Shown here one piece after another: positions 16,829-24,493 of a DNA stretch of 30,074 nt. The DNA lies in IMG/VR virus record IMGVR_UViG_3300046028_002339, positions 1 through 30,074 of that record. One strand, given 5' to 3'. The stretch comes from a virus. Positions within the stretch are counted from its first letter, which is position 1, and each line of letters starts with the position of its first letter. The translations under genes and the position numbers were made by a program. The notes below the pieces were generated by a model. It was not told the origin of the DNA. It was given only the letters and a program-made list of their open reading frames with translations, and ran no database searches.

Positions 16829-18126
16829 GAGCAAACGAATTTTTAATTGAATATGTAAGAGAGAAAACCGCACAGGCACTTGGTGACAAGTTGATTTCTG
16901 CGTTAGCAAACTCTCGCACCGGGACCATCCCCGATAGTTGGTATAATTGGCAGACACTGGTAAACATGGCATTGCATCCAGAAAATTATGGAAGACCACT
17001 GTCATTGAATCTAGTTGGTAAGCGTATGGTTGTTGCTCCTGTCGCCACTCAGCATACTACAGAGAATGATGTGCCCACCGCTGCCGCCGCCCTACCACAG
17101 TTAAAACCACAACTTGTTAATGCCATTCTTGCAGAGATTGAAAATCATGACCCAACTGCCAATAAAGAATACACTCAATGGTTAGCCAGAGTGTGGGCTA
17201 ATGCCAATGGTAAATTGAAAATGGAAGACTTGAATCGCGGGCAATTTGAGGGAGGGTTGTTAAGTGCATACACTAGAGCTAAACGACGCAAACTAATCAA
17301 ACCCGAACACGCTGATATCAACAGGTTCAAAACCTATGGTGAATTTGAAAGAGCCATGATGGATGAGTATGATTGGGACAAGATTGAGCAATCTGAGAAG
17401 AATGTCGACAAAGGCCAATCAAAAGAATTATACACCGATGCTGATGTAAGAGTTATTGTCCCTGCAGATGAAAAAGCAGCGTGTTACTATGGACAAGGAA
17501 CTCAATGGTGTACTGCGTCAAAAAACAACAACATGTTTAATCACTATGCTAAGCAAGGTGATATGTATATACTGCTACCAAAGAAACCACAAGAACTAGA
17601 TGAGAAGTATCAGTTACATTTTGGTACTAATCAATTCATGGATTCCAGAGATGAGCCTGTTGCTTTAAAGTCTCTCTTTGACAGATTTCCTGGATTCAAA
17701 GCATGGGCAGTGGAAAATCTACCCGAGGTTCAGAATAAAATTGAATATGCTTCTGATGAATTGGTAGCTAAACTGTCTAAGCCAATTGGAGATTATATTC
17801 TTGGAGAAGCTCGCAAGATGTTTAAAGATTGGGATGAAGGTCAAGATGCGGATGTTGACGCATTCTACGAAGAAATACGAAATATTGTTAAGATGACACC
17901 AGACCAAATCAGAGCCGCCGCAGATGAGTATGCTGATCCATATGCAGATGATGTAAATGCACCTGATCTTTCGCAATTACCTGCCATCTTTGGTTTAGTC
18001 ATTGAAGACAAGCTAGAGGATTCGTATGATGTCAGCGAGCTTGTCCATAATCTAAACCAAAATGTGCAAGTTAGACAAGGCAAGTGGCCCGCAAGTTCGG
18101 GTGAATGGAATGTTTACGCTGCGTAA
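16825..18126 (+). CDS. Phage protein with WCTA motif and capsid-targeting-like leader
   Basis: The 433-residue product starts MRANEFLIE, nearly identical to the leader of the preceding gene, and overlaps it by ATGA. The central part has VIVPADEKAACYYGQGTQW followed by CTA, then a tyrosine-containing helix, YILLPKK, KYQLHFG and QFMDSRDE. I recall this GTxWCTA / KYQxHF / QFMD combination as a conserved phage domain without an established activity. The C-terminal third is acidic (DWDEGQDADVDAFYEE, YADPYADDV). No signal peptide or membrane segment. Enzymatic function is possible from the conserved W, C, H and D residues but unproven. Confidence 0.65.
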   Translation: MRANEFLIEYVREKTAQALGDKLISALANSRTGTIPDSWYNWQTLVNMALHPENYGRPLSLNLVGKRMVVAPVATQHTTENDVPTAAAALPQLKPQLVNAILAEIENHDPTANKEYTQWLARVWANANGKLKMEDLNRGQFEGGLLSAYTRAKRRKLIKPEHADINRFKTYGEFERAMMDEYDWDKIEQSEKNVDKGQSKELYTDADVRVIVPADEKAACYYGQGTQWCTASKNNNMFNHYAKQGDMYILLPKKPQELDEKYQLHFGTNQFMDSRDEPVALKSLFDRFPGFKAWAVENLPEVQNKIEYASDELVAKLSKPIGDYILGEARKMFKDWDEGQDADVDAFYEEIRNIVKMTPDQIRAAADEYADPYADDVNAPDLSQLPAIFGLVIEDKLEDSYDVSELVHNLNQNVQVRQGKWPASSGEWNVYAA

Positions 18127-18135
18127 TATAACACC

Positions 18136-18597
18136 ATGAGAGTACAAGAATTCATCACTGAGTTATTTGACCCAAAAACAGCCCTGCCCTTAAAGTGGGA
18201 TGAGCAGTTTGCTGCCAGCCACAATGAAGTTCACGTTGAAGCAATGGACGAAGAGGGTCGGGAACTTTATATATCATTTGTTCCTGTGGGTTTTCGCAGC
18301 ACTGTTATTGAGATAACATTCACCCGCGAAGGTAGTTATGATATTACTGGACAAGGCGATGCTGCCCGAGTATTAGCCACTGTTGCTAAAGCAATTGATA
18401 TCTATTTGCGTAAGTATAGCCCCAAATATGTTGTGTTCAGTTCCAAGGAAGGTAGCAGAACCGGTGTTTACTCAGCAATGGTCCGTAGATTAATGAAGGG
18501 CTATACACAAGTACCACCAGACCAGTTTCCGCCTGGATTAGAAGAGTGGGGGGGAAACACACAAGGTGGGACTGCGTTTGTATTCAAAAGAATATGA
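18136..18597 (+). CDS. Phage protein with GNAT-like features and Alt-like leader
   Basis: A 153-residue protein starting MRVQEFITELFDP. The T4 Alt protein starts MELITELFDE, so the shared ITELFD core is notable. The body has alternating strands (LYISFVPVGFRSTVIEITF) and a helix followed by YVVFSSKEGSRTGVYSAMVR, which recalls the end of a GNAT-like fold, but the acetyl-CoA loop is not convincing. No ribosome binding site is obvious; it lies 9 nt after the previous stop. The stop overlaps the next start (ATGA). Confidence 0.6.
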   Translation: MRVQEFITELFDPKTALPLKWDEQFAASHNEVHVEAMDEEGRELYISFVPVGFRSTVIEITFTREGSYDITGQGDAARVLATVAKAIDIYLRKYSPKYVVFSSKEGSRTGVYSAMVRRLMKGYTQVPPDQFPPGLEEWGGNTQGGTAFVFKRI

Positions 18598-19244
18598 AAC
18601 CCACAATAGCAATATTCCTACATCATCCTGAATGTAGTGAGGATTGTGTCGATGGCATGACTCAAGCATTAGGTGATCATTACACGATTAAAACATTTGA
18701 TGTTGAGGAATGTATACCCACTACTTTTGAAGGAGTAGACATTGTAGCATTCCCAGGTGGTATGGGAGAAGCAATTGCATACGATAGATTCTTCCGTCGT
18801 AAAGCACAAAATGCAGTTGCTGACTATATAACTAACGGTGGAAGATATCTTGGCATCTGTATGGGTGCTTATTGGGCAGGCAGCTATTACTTTGACTTAC
18901 TTGATGGAGTGAAGGTAATCAATTACATCAAACAACCCACCAGTGATATCAAACGCAGCTATGGCACAGTAGCCCCTGTACTATGGAATGGCGCCCCCGA
19001 GAATATATTCTTTTATGATGGGTGCGCCATGCTAGGGGATACAAATAAGTTTGAGACAATCGCCACATATGCCAATGGGGATGCTGCGGCAATCATTCAG
19101 GGCCGAGTGGGTATTATAGGGCCACATCCCGAAAGTCTTGAATATTGGTATCAGTCACCTTATCAATACCTCAACAAACACTGGCATCACGGCACCCATC
19201 ATAAGTTGTTATTGGGCTTTGTTGATCAACTAATGCATAAATAA
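18594..19244 (+). CDS. Class I glutamine amidotransferase-like protein (BPL_N type)
   Basis: The frame is open further upstream, but ATG 18594 overlaps the previous stop as ATGA and gives a compact 216-residue protein beginning MKPTIAIFLHHPECSED. The nucleophile elbow GICMGAYWAG places Cys at residue 89, and GPHPES places His178 and Glu180, completing a Cys-His-Glu triad of the class I amidotransferase fold. The subgroup with GGxGE and GICMGAYW is like the N-terminal domain of some biotin-protein ligases (BPL_N), whose reaction is not well defined. Unlike its neighbours it has no capsid-targeting-like leader, so it may act in the infected cell rather than be packaged. Confidence 0.8.
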   Translation: MKPTIAIFLHHPECSEDCVDGMTQALGDHYTIKTFDVEECIPTTFEGVDIVAFPGGMGEAIAYDRFFRRKAQNAVADYITNGGRYLGICMGAYWAGSYYFDLLDGVKVINYIKQPTSDIKRSYGTVAPVLWNGAPENIFFYDGCAMLGDTNKFETIATYANGDAAAIIQGRVGIIGPHPESLEYWYQSPYQYLNKHWHHGTHHKLLLGFVDQLMHK

Positions 19245-19251
19245 GAGTAAC

Positions 19252-19257
19252 TAAATA
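19252..19257 (+). promoter_or_regulatory. TAAATA motif abutting the 19263 start
   Basis: TAAATACAATTATGAA at 19252-19267 is identical to 25298-25313, so promoter-like motif, spacing and start context are shared by two unrelated genes. There is no Shine-Dalgarno. Confidence 0.45.
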
Positions 19258-19262
19258 CAATT

Positions 19263-20789
19263 ATGAAAACCTATCAATTTATTACCGAAACACAAACCAC
19301 CCTTATGCAAGATCCTGTGGCGGAAGGTGAGAATTGGTCAAAGCACAATAATAAACGTGCAGGTGGGATGAGTAAAAAGAGTGTAGCCAGTTATCGCCGT
19401 AGTCATCCAGGCAGCAAGATTCAAACAGCAGTAACAACTAAACCAAGCAAACTTAAAAAAGGTAGCAAAGCGGCTGCCCGTCGTAAATCATTCTGTGCTA
19501 GAATGCGTGGAATGAAAAAACATCGTACCGGTGCTAAAACAGCAAATGATCCAAATAGCAATATAAACAAAAGTTTGCGTAGATGGCATTGTGAATCTAT
19601 TGAAGAACTGAATGAGTTAGTACTACTTGCCGAAGCGTGGAGTCAAAAATATAAATCTAGTATTAACTGCTCGCATCCTAAAGGTTTTTCGCAAAAGGCT
19701 CATTGTGCTGGTAAGAAAAAACACAATGAAAGTATTGAGATGGAAATGGTCTGTGAGGATTGCGGGATGTGTGAAACGCACGGAGACCATACACGTGATA
19801 CATTAGATGAAGCATGTTGGAAAGGTTACCACAAAGAAGGTAACAAAAAGATGTTCGGTAAAACTGTTCCTAACTGTGTAAAGAACGAAGATATTGATGA
19901 AGACCTAAGCCGTAGAGGATTCTTACGTGGGCTAGGTGCGGCGGCTGTGGCAGGTGCAGCTGGATCTGCAATGGCACAATCACGTCCTGTTGATGTTTCG
20001 AGAGAATTCCAAAACATGCGTCAAGATGATCCTCGTGTGCAACACAATAAAGACATAGAGGAAATGGCACGATCAATCTATGAACAAATAGTTGCCACAC
20101 GTGGCCAGCCTATTGATCGCAGACAACAACAGATGTGGATGACTATTGCTAGAGAAAAAGCCACTGAAAAGTTATCTAAGTATGCCCCAGGAAGACCTGC
20201 GCCGCAATCACAAAGTTCAGGATTCCCTGCTCAAGGCAGTGAACGTAGAGTTTCTAGAAATATAGATAATTTTGAATCGCAAGGTGTGGCGGAAGAACAA
20301 CATAGTTGCCCACAATGTGGTGGTGAGATGGTCAGTGAAGAACTAATGAACGAAAAGAAAGATGCTTGCTACTACAAAGTCAAGAGCCGTTATAAAGTAT
20401 GGCCAAGTGCTTATGCCAGTGGTGCATTAGTTAAGTGTCGCAAGAAGGGTGCAGATAGTTGGGGTAACGGTGGAAAGAAGAATGAAAGTTCTATATTAGA
20501 AGGCATTGAACAAGCAGACGAAAGTTTGCACGATTGGTTCACCAAAGAAAAATGGGTACGCATGGATACTAAAGGAAACATTAAGGGGCCATGTGCAAGA
20601 GAACCGGGAGAAGGTAAACCAAAATGTTTGCCACAAAGTAAAGCACACAGTTTGGGCAAAAAGGGACGTGCCAGTGCTGCTGCTAGAAAACGTCGAGAAG
20701 ACCCCAACCCCGATCGTCGTGGTTCGGCCATCAATGTTAACACCAAACGAAAAACCAATGAAGTTAATGATGAACGTCTACCGACGTAA
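19263..20789 (+). CDS. Basic polyprotein of small phage modules with embedded Tat signal
   Basis: A 508-residue, Lys/Arg-rich protein. The leader MKTYQFITE matches the T4 internal-protein leader MKTYQEFIAE almost exactly. Further x-x-E junctions follow: PVAE/G (21), LAE/A (124), LDE/A (183), IDE/D (213), VAE/E (344) and ILE/G (413). Modules between them are a basic module (RRKSFCARMRGM, NKSLRRWHC), a Cys-containing module (AWSQKYKSSINC), ACWKGYHKEG...VPNCVK, a segment beginning SRRGFLRGLG that is a twin-arginine signal, a CPQC zinc-ribbon-like piece with YKVWPSAYASGALVKC, and a C-terminal basic module (LHDWFTKEKWVRMD, KGPCAREPGEGKPKC). I recall several modules from marine phages as separate proteins. 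Processing by a prohead protease into DNA-binding or injected peptides is inferred. Confidence 0.7.
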   Translation: MKTYQFITETQTTLMQDPVAEGENWSKHNNKRAGGMSKKSVASYRRSHPGSKIQTAVTTKPSKLKKGSKAAARRKSFCARMRGMKKHRTGAKTANDPNSNINKSLRRWHCESIEELNELVLLAEAWSQKYKSSINCSHPKGFSQKAHCAGKKKHNESIEMEMVCEDCGMCETHGDHTRDTLDEACWKGYHKEGNKKMFGKTVPNCVKNEDIDEDLSRRGFLRGLGAAAVAGAAGSAMAQSRPVDVSREFQNMRQDDPRVQHNKDIEEMARSIYEQIVATRGQPIDRRQQQMWMTIAREKATEKLSKYAPGRPAPQSQSSGFPAQGSERRVSRNIDNFESQGVAEEQHSCPQCGGEMVSEELMNEKKDACYYKVKSRYKVWPSAYASGALVKCRKKGADSWGNGGKKNESSILEGIEQADESLHDWFTKEKWVRMDTKGNIKGPCAREPGEGKPKCLPQSKAHSLGKKGRASAAARKRREDPNPDRRGSAINVNTKRKTNEVNDERLPT

Positions 20790-20813
20790 TCCTGCAATTA
20801 TATTAGATTTATA

Positions 20814-22061
20814 ATGAGAGCAACAGAGATATCCCCGCGCAAGTTGGTCATCTTCGACATCGATGATACCCTAGTCCACACCCAAACTGAAGTCCATGTT
20901 GTAAAGAATGGTCAAATAGTAGATAGTCTTAACAGTCACGACTTTACCCACTACCAGCTACAACCCGGTGAGTCATTTGATTTTAGAGCATTCCGTGATG
21001 CTAAAGAATTCTTTGAAAAATCTAGACCGATTATTCCAATGATTAATCAACTAAAGCACGACATTGCTACTGGTAATAAAGTGGCAATGGTTACTGCTAG
21101 GGCCGATTTAAATGATAAAGAATTGTTCTTAGACACCTTTAGAAAGTACGGCATTGATATGAGCAAGGTCCATGTATATCGTGCTGGCAATATGACTAAC
21201 TCTATTCAAACAGAAGAAAAGAAAAAGATTATTATTAGGGGGTTACTAAATAAGGATCATTATTCTAAAGCTATTATGTATGATGATGCTATTCCAAACT
21301 TAGAATCCTTCCTTAGTCTTAAGTCAGAATATCCCGATACTGTGTTTTATGCCTGGTATGTAAGTCCTGAAGGTAAAGCCAGTGAGTATCAGCGCAGCAA
21401 TGAAAGTATTACGGAAAGCACTAGTTTAAAAACTACTATAACTGCGATTGCTAGCGATATCGGAGAACCAGTTGCTACTGTCTACGCTACTATGGCAAAT
21501 ATGGCTAAACGCTATGTTGAAAAAAACGGAGGCTTAAAGGGATTTAATTTTATATCAGGTGGTGTGGGTTCGCGGTGGTTTCAAACATTCTATGTCAATA
21601 AAATACAGTCCGAATTATATGATTTAGTTAAGTTTAACCCACAGTTAACTGCGACATTAAAAAATTTCTTGCGCGGGCGTATCAACTCAGTGGGCAATCT
21701 AGACCAAGTAAGTGGATTCAGTGAGTTGAGTAATGCATTACCCAATATACTTATTGACTTGGGTACTAAACTTAATGCACCCCAGTTAACTAAAAGTGCG
21801 CAAATATGGATCAAAAAAAGAGATGCGTATAGACGGTACTTGCACGATTTAGAATTTGGACAAGAATCTGATGTGCCAGCCTCTACTGCTCTGCCATCAG
21901 CAACAGGTCAACAGCAACAACAAGTTGATAACATAGTTAATGATGTACTTAAATCATTGCCGAGTAGTATAGCCGGAGATATCCGCAATGCCATTTCTCG
22001 TAGTCCCAATAAACTAACTGCATTACAACAAGAATTAAAAGATCGTAATATAACACTATAA
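20814..22061 (+). CDS. HAD-family phosphatase with helical C-terminal domain
   Basis: The N-terminal half is a HAD hydrolase: D15-I-D17-D-T19 supplies the aspartate nucleophile and acid/base, MVTAR the motif II threonine, and IMYDDAIPN the acidic motif IV. Proteins of this type in phages act as 5' or 3' nucleotide phosphatases, but the substrate is unknown. After NESITE (ending at residue 201) comes a domain of about 215 residues, mostly helical, with GGVGSRWFQTFYVNK and many small polar helices, that I do not recognise. I-T-E/S is another possible processing point. The start MRATEI resembles the neighbouring leaders but lacks the Glu at position 9. No ribosome binding site is evident. Confidence 0.75.
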   Translation: MRATEISPRKLVIFDIDDTLVHTQTEVHVVKNGQIVDSLNSHDFTHYQLQPGESFDFRAFRDAKEFFEKSRPIIPMINQLKHDIATGNKVAMVTARADLNDKELFLDTFRKYGIDMSKVHVYRAGNMTNSIQTEEKKKIIIRGLLNKDHYSKAIMYDDAIPNLESFLSLKSEYPDTVFYAWYVSPEGKASEYQRSNESITESTSLKTTITAIASDIGEPVATVYATMANMAKRYVEKNGGLKGFNFISGGVGSRWFQTFYVNKIQSELYDLVKFNPQLTATLKNFLRGRINSVGNLDQVSGFSELSNALPNILIDLGTKLNAPQLTKSAQIWIKKRDAYRRYLHDLEFGQESDVPASTALPSATGQQQQQVDNIVNDVLKSLPSSIAGDIRNAISRSPNKLTALQQELKDRNITL

Positions 22062-22081
22062 TAACACAAAGGGGGCATTGG

Positions 22082-22261
22082 ATGGTAACAAAAAAGGTAA
22101 CTACTAGAAAAAAGGTTGTTGCGCCTCCCGCACCACCGGTCGCATCGCCAGCTGCAAAAGGTGTCCCGACTGCCGCCATTGGTTTAGGTATGGTTGTTCT
22201 TACAAATTATCAAGCAGAAGTGAAACAGGTATTATCATTGTTATTGAAGGTAGTAATGTAA
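22082..22261 (+). CDS. Small basic/hydrophobic protein (59 aa)
   Basis: ATG at 22082 follows an AAAGGGGG ribosome binding site at 22068-22075, one of the strongest here. The product has a basic N-terminus (MVTKKVTTRKK), a Pro/Ala linker (APPAPPVASPAA) and a moderately hydrophobic C-terminus (AAIGLGMVVLTNYQ, LSLLLKVV). It could be a membrane-associated or structural peptide. Its stop lies 1 nt before the next ATG, so it is probably cotranslated with the membrane protein that follows. Confidence 0.6.
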   Translation: MVTKKVTTRKKVVAPPAPPVASPAAKGVPTAAIGLGMVVLTNYQAEVKQVLSLLLKVVM

Positions 22262-22262
22262 T

Positions 22263-23009
22263 ATGAAAATATTGAATAAATTTTTAGAATTTAAAAAAAC
22301 TCCATACATCATCACAGGAATTATATTCCTTTGTAGCTTAGTAGTTCTAAGCTGTTTTAAAAATGCAGAAACACAGTTGTCTATTCTAAATCAAGCTGTG
22401 TCATTCAGTCGCAACATGACTAAATCATCTGACGAGTTGACCAACTACGCCAGATATTTTGTAACAACCAAAAATGAACAGTGGAGAACAGAATTTAACC
22501 ATGTTCTTAAAATACGCAACGGTTCCATAGCAGATGAAGCAGGCGTTACGAAATCATTCAAAGATAGATTAAAAGAGGTTCCCTTCCTACAATCTGAAAT
22601 AAACATAATATTAAATGCAGAACAGTTAAGCAACAATCTTGCCAAGTTAGAAGTTGCTGCATTTGCCTGGATTGACAAAGGTAAACCAGAATATAATACC
22701 GAAGTGCAAGTGCATCATTACACTGCGGCACAGATGTTAATGTTTGGTGATGACTATAAAAAATATAAAAAAGAAATCGTCAATGCCACAACTGAATTTT
22801 ATTCGTCAGTTGTCAACAGATTGCAATCACAATATTTGTTTTATATGTCAGTGGCCTGGGCGATGATTATTGTTATCAATCTGAGTTTAATTTTACTAGT
22901 GATGGTTATTAAGCATAAAGAAACACCAGTAACCAAACCTACTAGAACTATTAAAAAACCACCAATCAAAAAACCTATTGTCAAAAAAAGCACAGTGGTA
23001 CATAGGTGA
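22263..23009 (+). CDS. Chemoreceptor-like membrane protein: sensor domain without signalling domain
   Basis: A 248-residue protein with two membrane segments (about 15-32 and 195-217). The region between resembles the four-helix-bundle sensor of methyl-accepting chemotaxis proteins: SSDELTNYARYFVTTKNEQW followed by HVLKIRNG matches the LTxxARxYVxTGDxxW...IRNG pattern. A normal receptor would continue with HAMP and a long coiled signalling hairpin, but here the protein ends 30 residues after the second membrane segment in a Lys/Pro-rich tail (KPTRTIKKPPIKKPIVKK). It therefore looks like a stripped receptor embedded in the inner membrane. Possible roles are blocking a host receptor, superinfection exclusion or signalling to lysis; none is shown by the sequence. 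Confidence 0.7.
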   Translation: MKILNKFLEFKKTPYIITGIIFLCSLVVLSCFKNAETQLSILNQAVSFSRNMTKSSDELTNYARYFVTTKNEQWRTEFNHVLKIRNGSIADEAGVTKSFKDRLKEVPFLQSEINIILNAEQLSNNLAKLEVAAFAWIDKGKPEYNTEVQVHHYTAAQMLMFGDDYKKYKKEIVNATTEFYSSVVNRLQSQYLFYMSVAWAMIIVINLSLILLVMVIKHKETPVTKPTRTIKKPPIKKPIVKKSTVVHR

Positions 23010-23039
23010 GAGCAAGTATGACATTTAATGGAGTACAGA

Positions 23040-23222
23040 ATGGATTCAGTTCAAGAAATTCAAGTTAAAATGGTTAATGATTTATTGGACATAGAATCCT
23101 CTACCACGTTTGATCTAGACAAAAGAAAAATGGTTGAATTGGCATATGAAAAGGCATACTCTTTATTAATGCAGGCTAGAATCTCTGACGAATCTTCTAC
23201 TACAACATTTTTAGATAAATAA
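23040..23222 (+). CDS. Small hypothetical protein (60 aa)
   Basis: ATG 23040 is preferred over the in-frame ATG at 23028 because GGAG at 23030-23033 lies 6 nt upstream. The product (MDSVQEIQVKMVNDLLDIES... TTTFLDK) is mostly helical and acidic with no motif I recognise. It sits between the membrane protein and the Dps-like gene. Confidence 0.55.
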   Translation: MDSVQEIQVKMVNDLLDIESSTTFDLDKRKMVELAYEKAYSLLMQARISDESSTTTFLDK

Positions 23223-23237
23223 GCAATAAGGTTACAT

Positions 23238-23678
23238 ATGTTAGACACTCAACTAAAAACACTGCTAGGAAGTACTTTTGTACTTTATACTAAAGTTCAT
23301 GGATTTCATTTCAATGTGGAAGGCGAGAATTTTCCGCAATATCACAAATTCCTGAATAAATTTTATACTGATGTGTATGAAACAATTGATGTTATCGGAG
23401 AGTATATACGCACATTAGACGCCTATACTCCGGGATGCTTAACTAGAATGGTAAATCTTAGCATAATTCCTGAACAGGAGCGGATCCCTAGAGCAGAGTT
23501 AATGTTTGAAGAATTGTATGCTGATACCGCTAAGATGATTGAATTCGCTGTTGCTACCTTTGATATAGCTACTTCAGTTAAGGCTCAGGGTATAGCAAAT
23601 TATATGGCCGAACTGCAAGACTTATACAGTAAAAAGCAATGGATGCTACGCAGCATCTTAAAGAAAGCTAGGGCATAA
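23238..23678 (+). CDS. dps: Dps-like ferritin
   Basis: A 146-residue four-helix protein of the Dps family, which binds DNA and oxidises and stores iron in a dodecameric cage. The ferroxidase ligands fit E. coli Dps in spacing: H24 and H36 (FHFNVEG...YHKFL), then D51 and E55 (12, 15 and 4 residues apart, as in H51, H63, D78, E82). The ATG has an AAGG 9 nt upstream. It is shorter than most Dps and lacks a lysine-rich N-terminal tail, so DNA binding may be reduced. Likely role is protection of DNA from peroxide during infection. Its stop overlaps the next start (TAATG). Confidence 0.9.
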   Translation: MLDTQLKTLLGSTFVLYTKVHGFHFNVEGENFPQYHKFLNKFYTDVYETIDVIGEYIRTLDAYTPGCLTRMVNLSIIPEQERIPRAELMFEELYADTAKMIEFAVATFDIATSVKAQGIANYMAELQDLYSKKQWMLRSILKKARA

Positions 23679-24493
23679 TGCAGGCATATGAATTTATCAC
23701 TGAAATAGAACGCTTACCTAAATCAGGGTATGTGGGTGGCAAGTCTACTTTAAAACAAAATCCTGAATATGTCAAGCAAACGCAATTGCCTACTGCCAAG
23801 CCGTTGCCCGGGGGTAGCGGATTGTTGTACGGGATCGATGCCAGGGACTATCAAACAGTAGTTAGAATATATGACCCCGAGACCAATCAACCAATTGGTG
23901 CGCTGAAGTTATATAACCTAAAAAAATGGGAGTGGCCATTTCAGCCTGCGTACCGAGTCAACACTATTACCACTGACGAGGATTATCAGGGCCAGAGCAT
24001 TGCCAAATCCTTGTATGGCATTGTGCTGACAATAATGCAGGCTACCCTGTTGGCAGGCACACAGCAGACACCTGGCGGCAGAGCATTGTGGGTCAGACTG
24101 ACTAAGGGAATACGCGGGGTAGAAGTTACCGGCTATCTAACTGTTTCTGATTCAGATTTAGAGGCCGACACCAGTGGTATTCCAAAAAATCTTCCGGACT
24201 TTGCTAAAATGGAAAAAGCTCTGGCTCGGAACGCACAGAAGACAATCAATAGTATTAATTCCATAGGTGCTCAATACATAGGCGAGATTGTTGAGCCTGG
24301 CAGCGGCAGTAGGCGTGTATATCAATTCCCTGTTACTGTTAATATTACTGCGCGTGGTGAAGAAGTGGCCAATGCTGACAAAGAATCAAAAATTGCTATA
24401 TACAACAATTTTATGCCCAGGTACAACAGTGCAGGAAAACGTGCAACAGAACGCCCCTGGGAAACAGGATTAATGGCAAGGTGGCTAGGATGA
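23678..24493 (+). CDS. GNAT acetyltransferase with capsid-targeting-like leader
   Basis: The leader MQAYEFITE is followed by a domain with GALKLYNLKKWE (strand 4), then VNTITTDEDYQGQSIAKSLYG, where QGQSIA is the acetyl-CoA pyrophosphate loop (Q/R-x-x-G-x-A) of GNAT enzymes. It thus probably acetylates a protein or small molecule. The C-terminal 100 residues (after about 165) have no recognisable motif. The gene overlaps the Dps stop and its own stop overlaps the next ATG (ATGA). Packaging and injection are inferred from the leader only. Confidence 0.75.
   Translation: MQAYEFITEIERLPKSGYVGGKSTLKQNPEYVKQTQLPTAKPLPGGSGLLYGIDARDYQTVVRIYDPETNQPIGALKLYNLKKWEWPFQPAYRVNTITTDEDYQGQSIAKSLYGIVLTIMQATLLAGTQQTPGGRALWVRLTKGIRGVEVTGYLTVSDSDLEADTSGIPKNLPDFAKMEKALARNAQKTINSINSIGAQYIGEIVEPGSGSRRVYQFPVTVNITARGEEVANADKESKIAIYNNFMPRYNSAGKRATERPWETGLMARWLG

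Noticed and set aside
18546-18593. Upstream ATG at 18546 for the amidotransferase-like gene
   Set aside because: It would add 16 residues overlapping the previous gene in another frame, while 18594 gives an ATGA overlap and a normal domain start.
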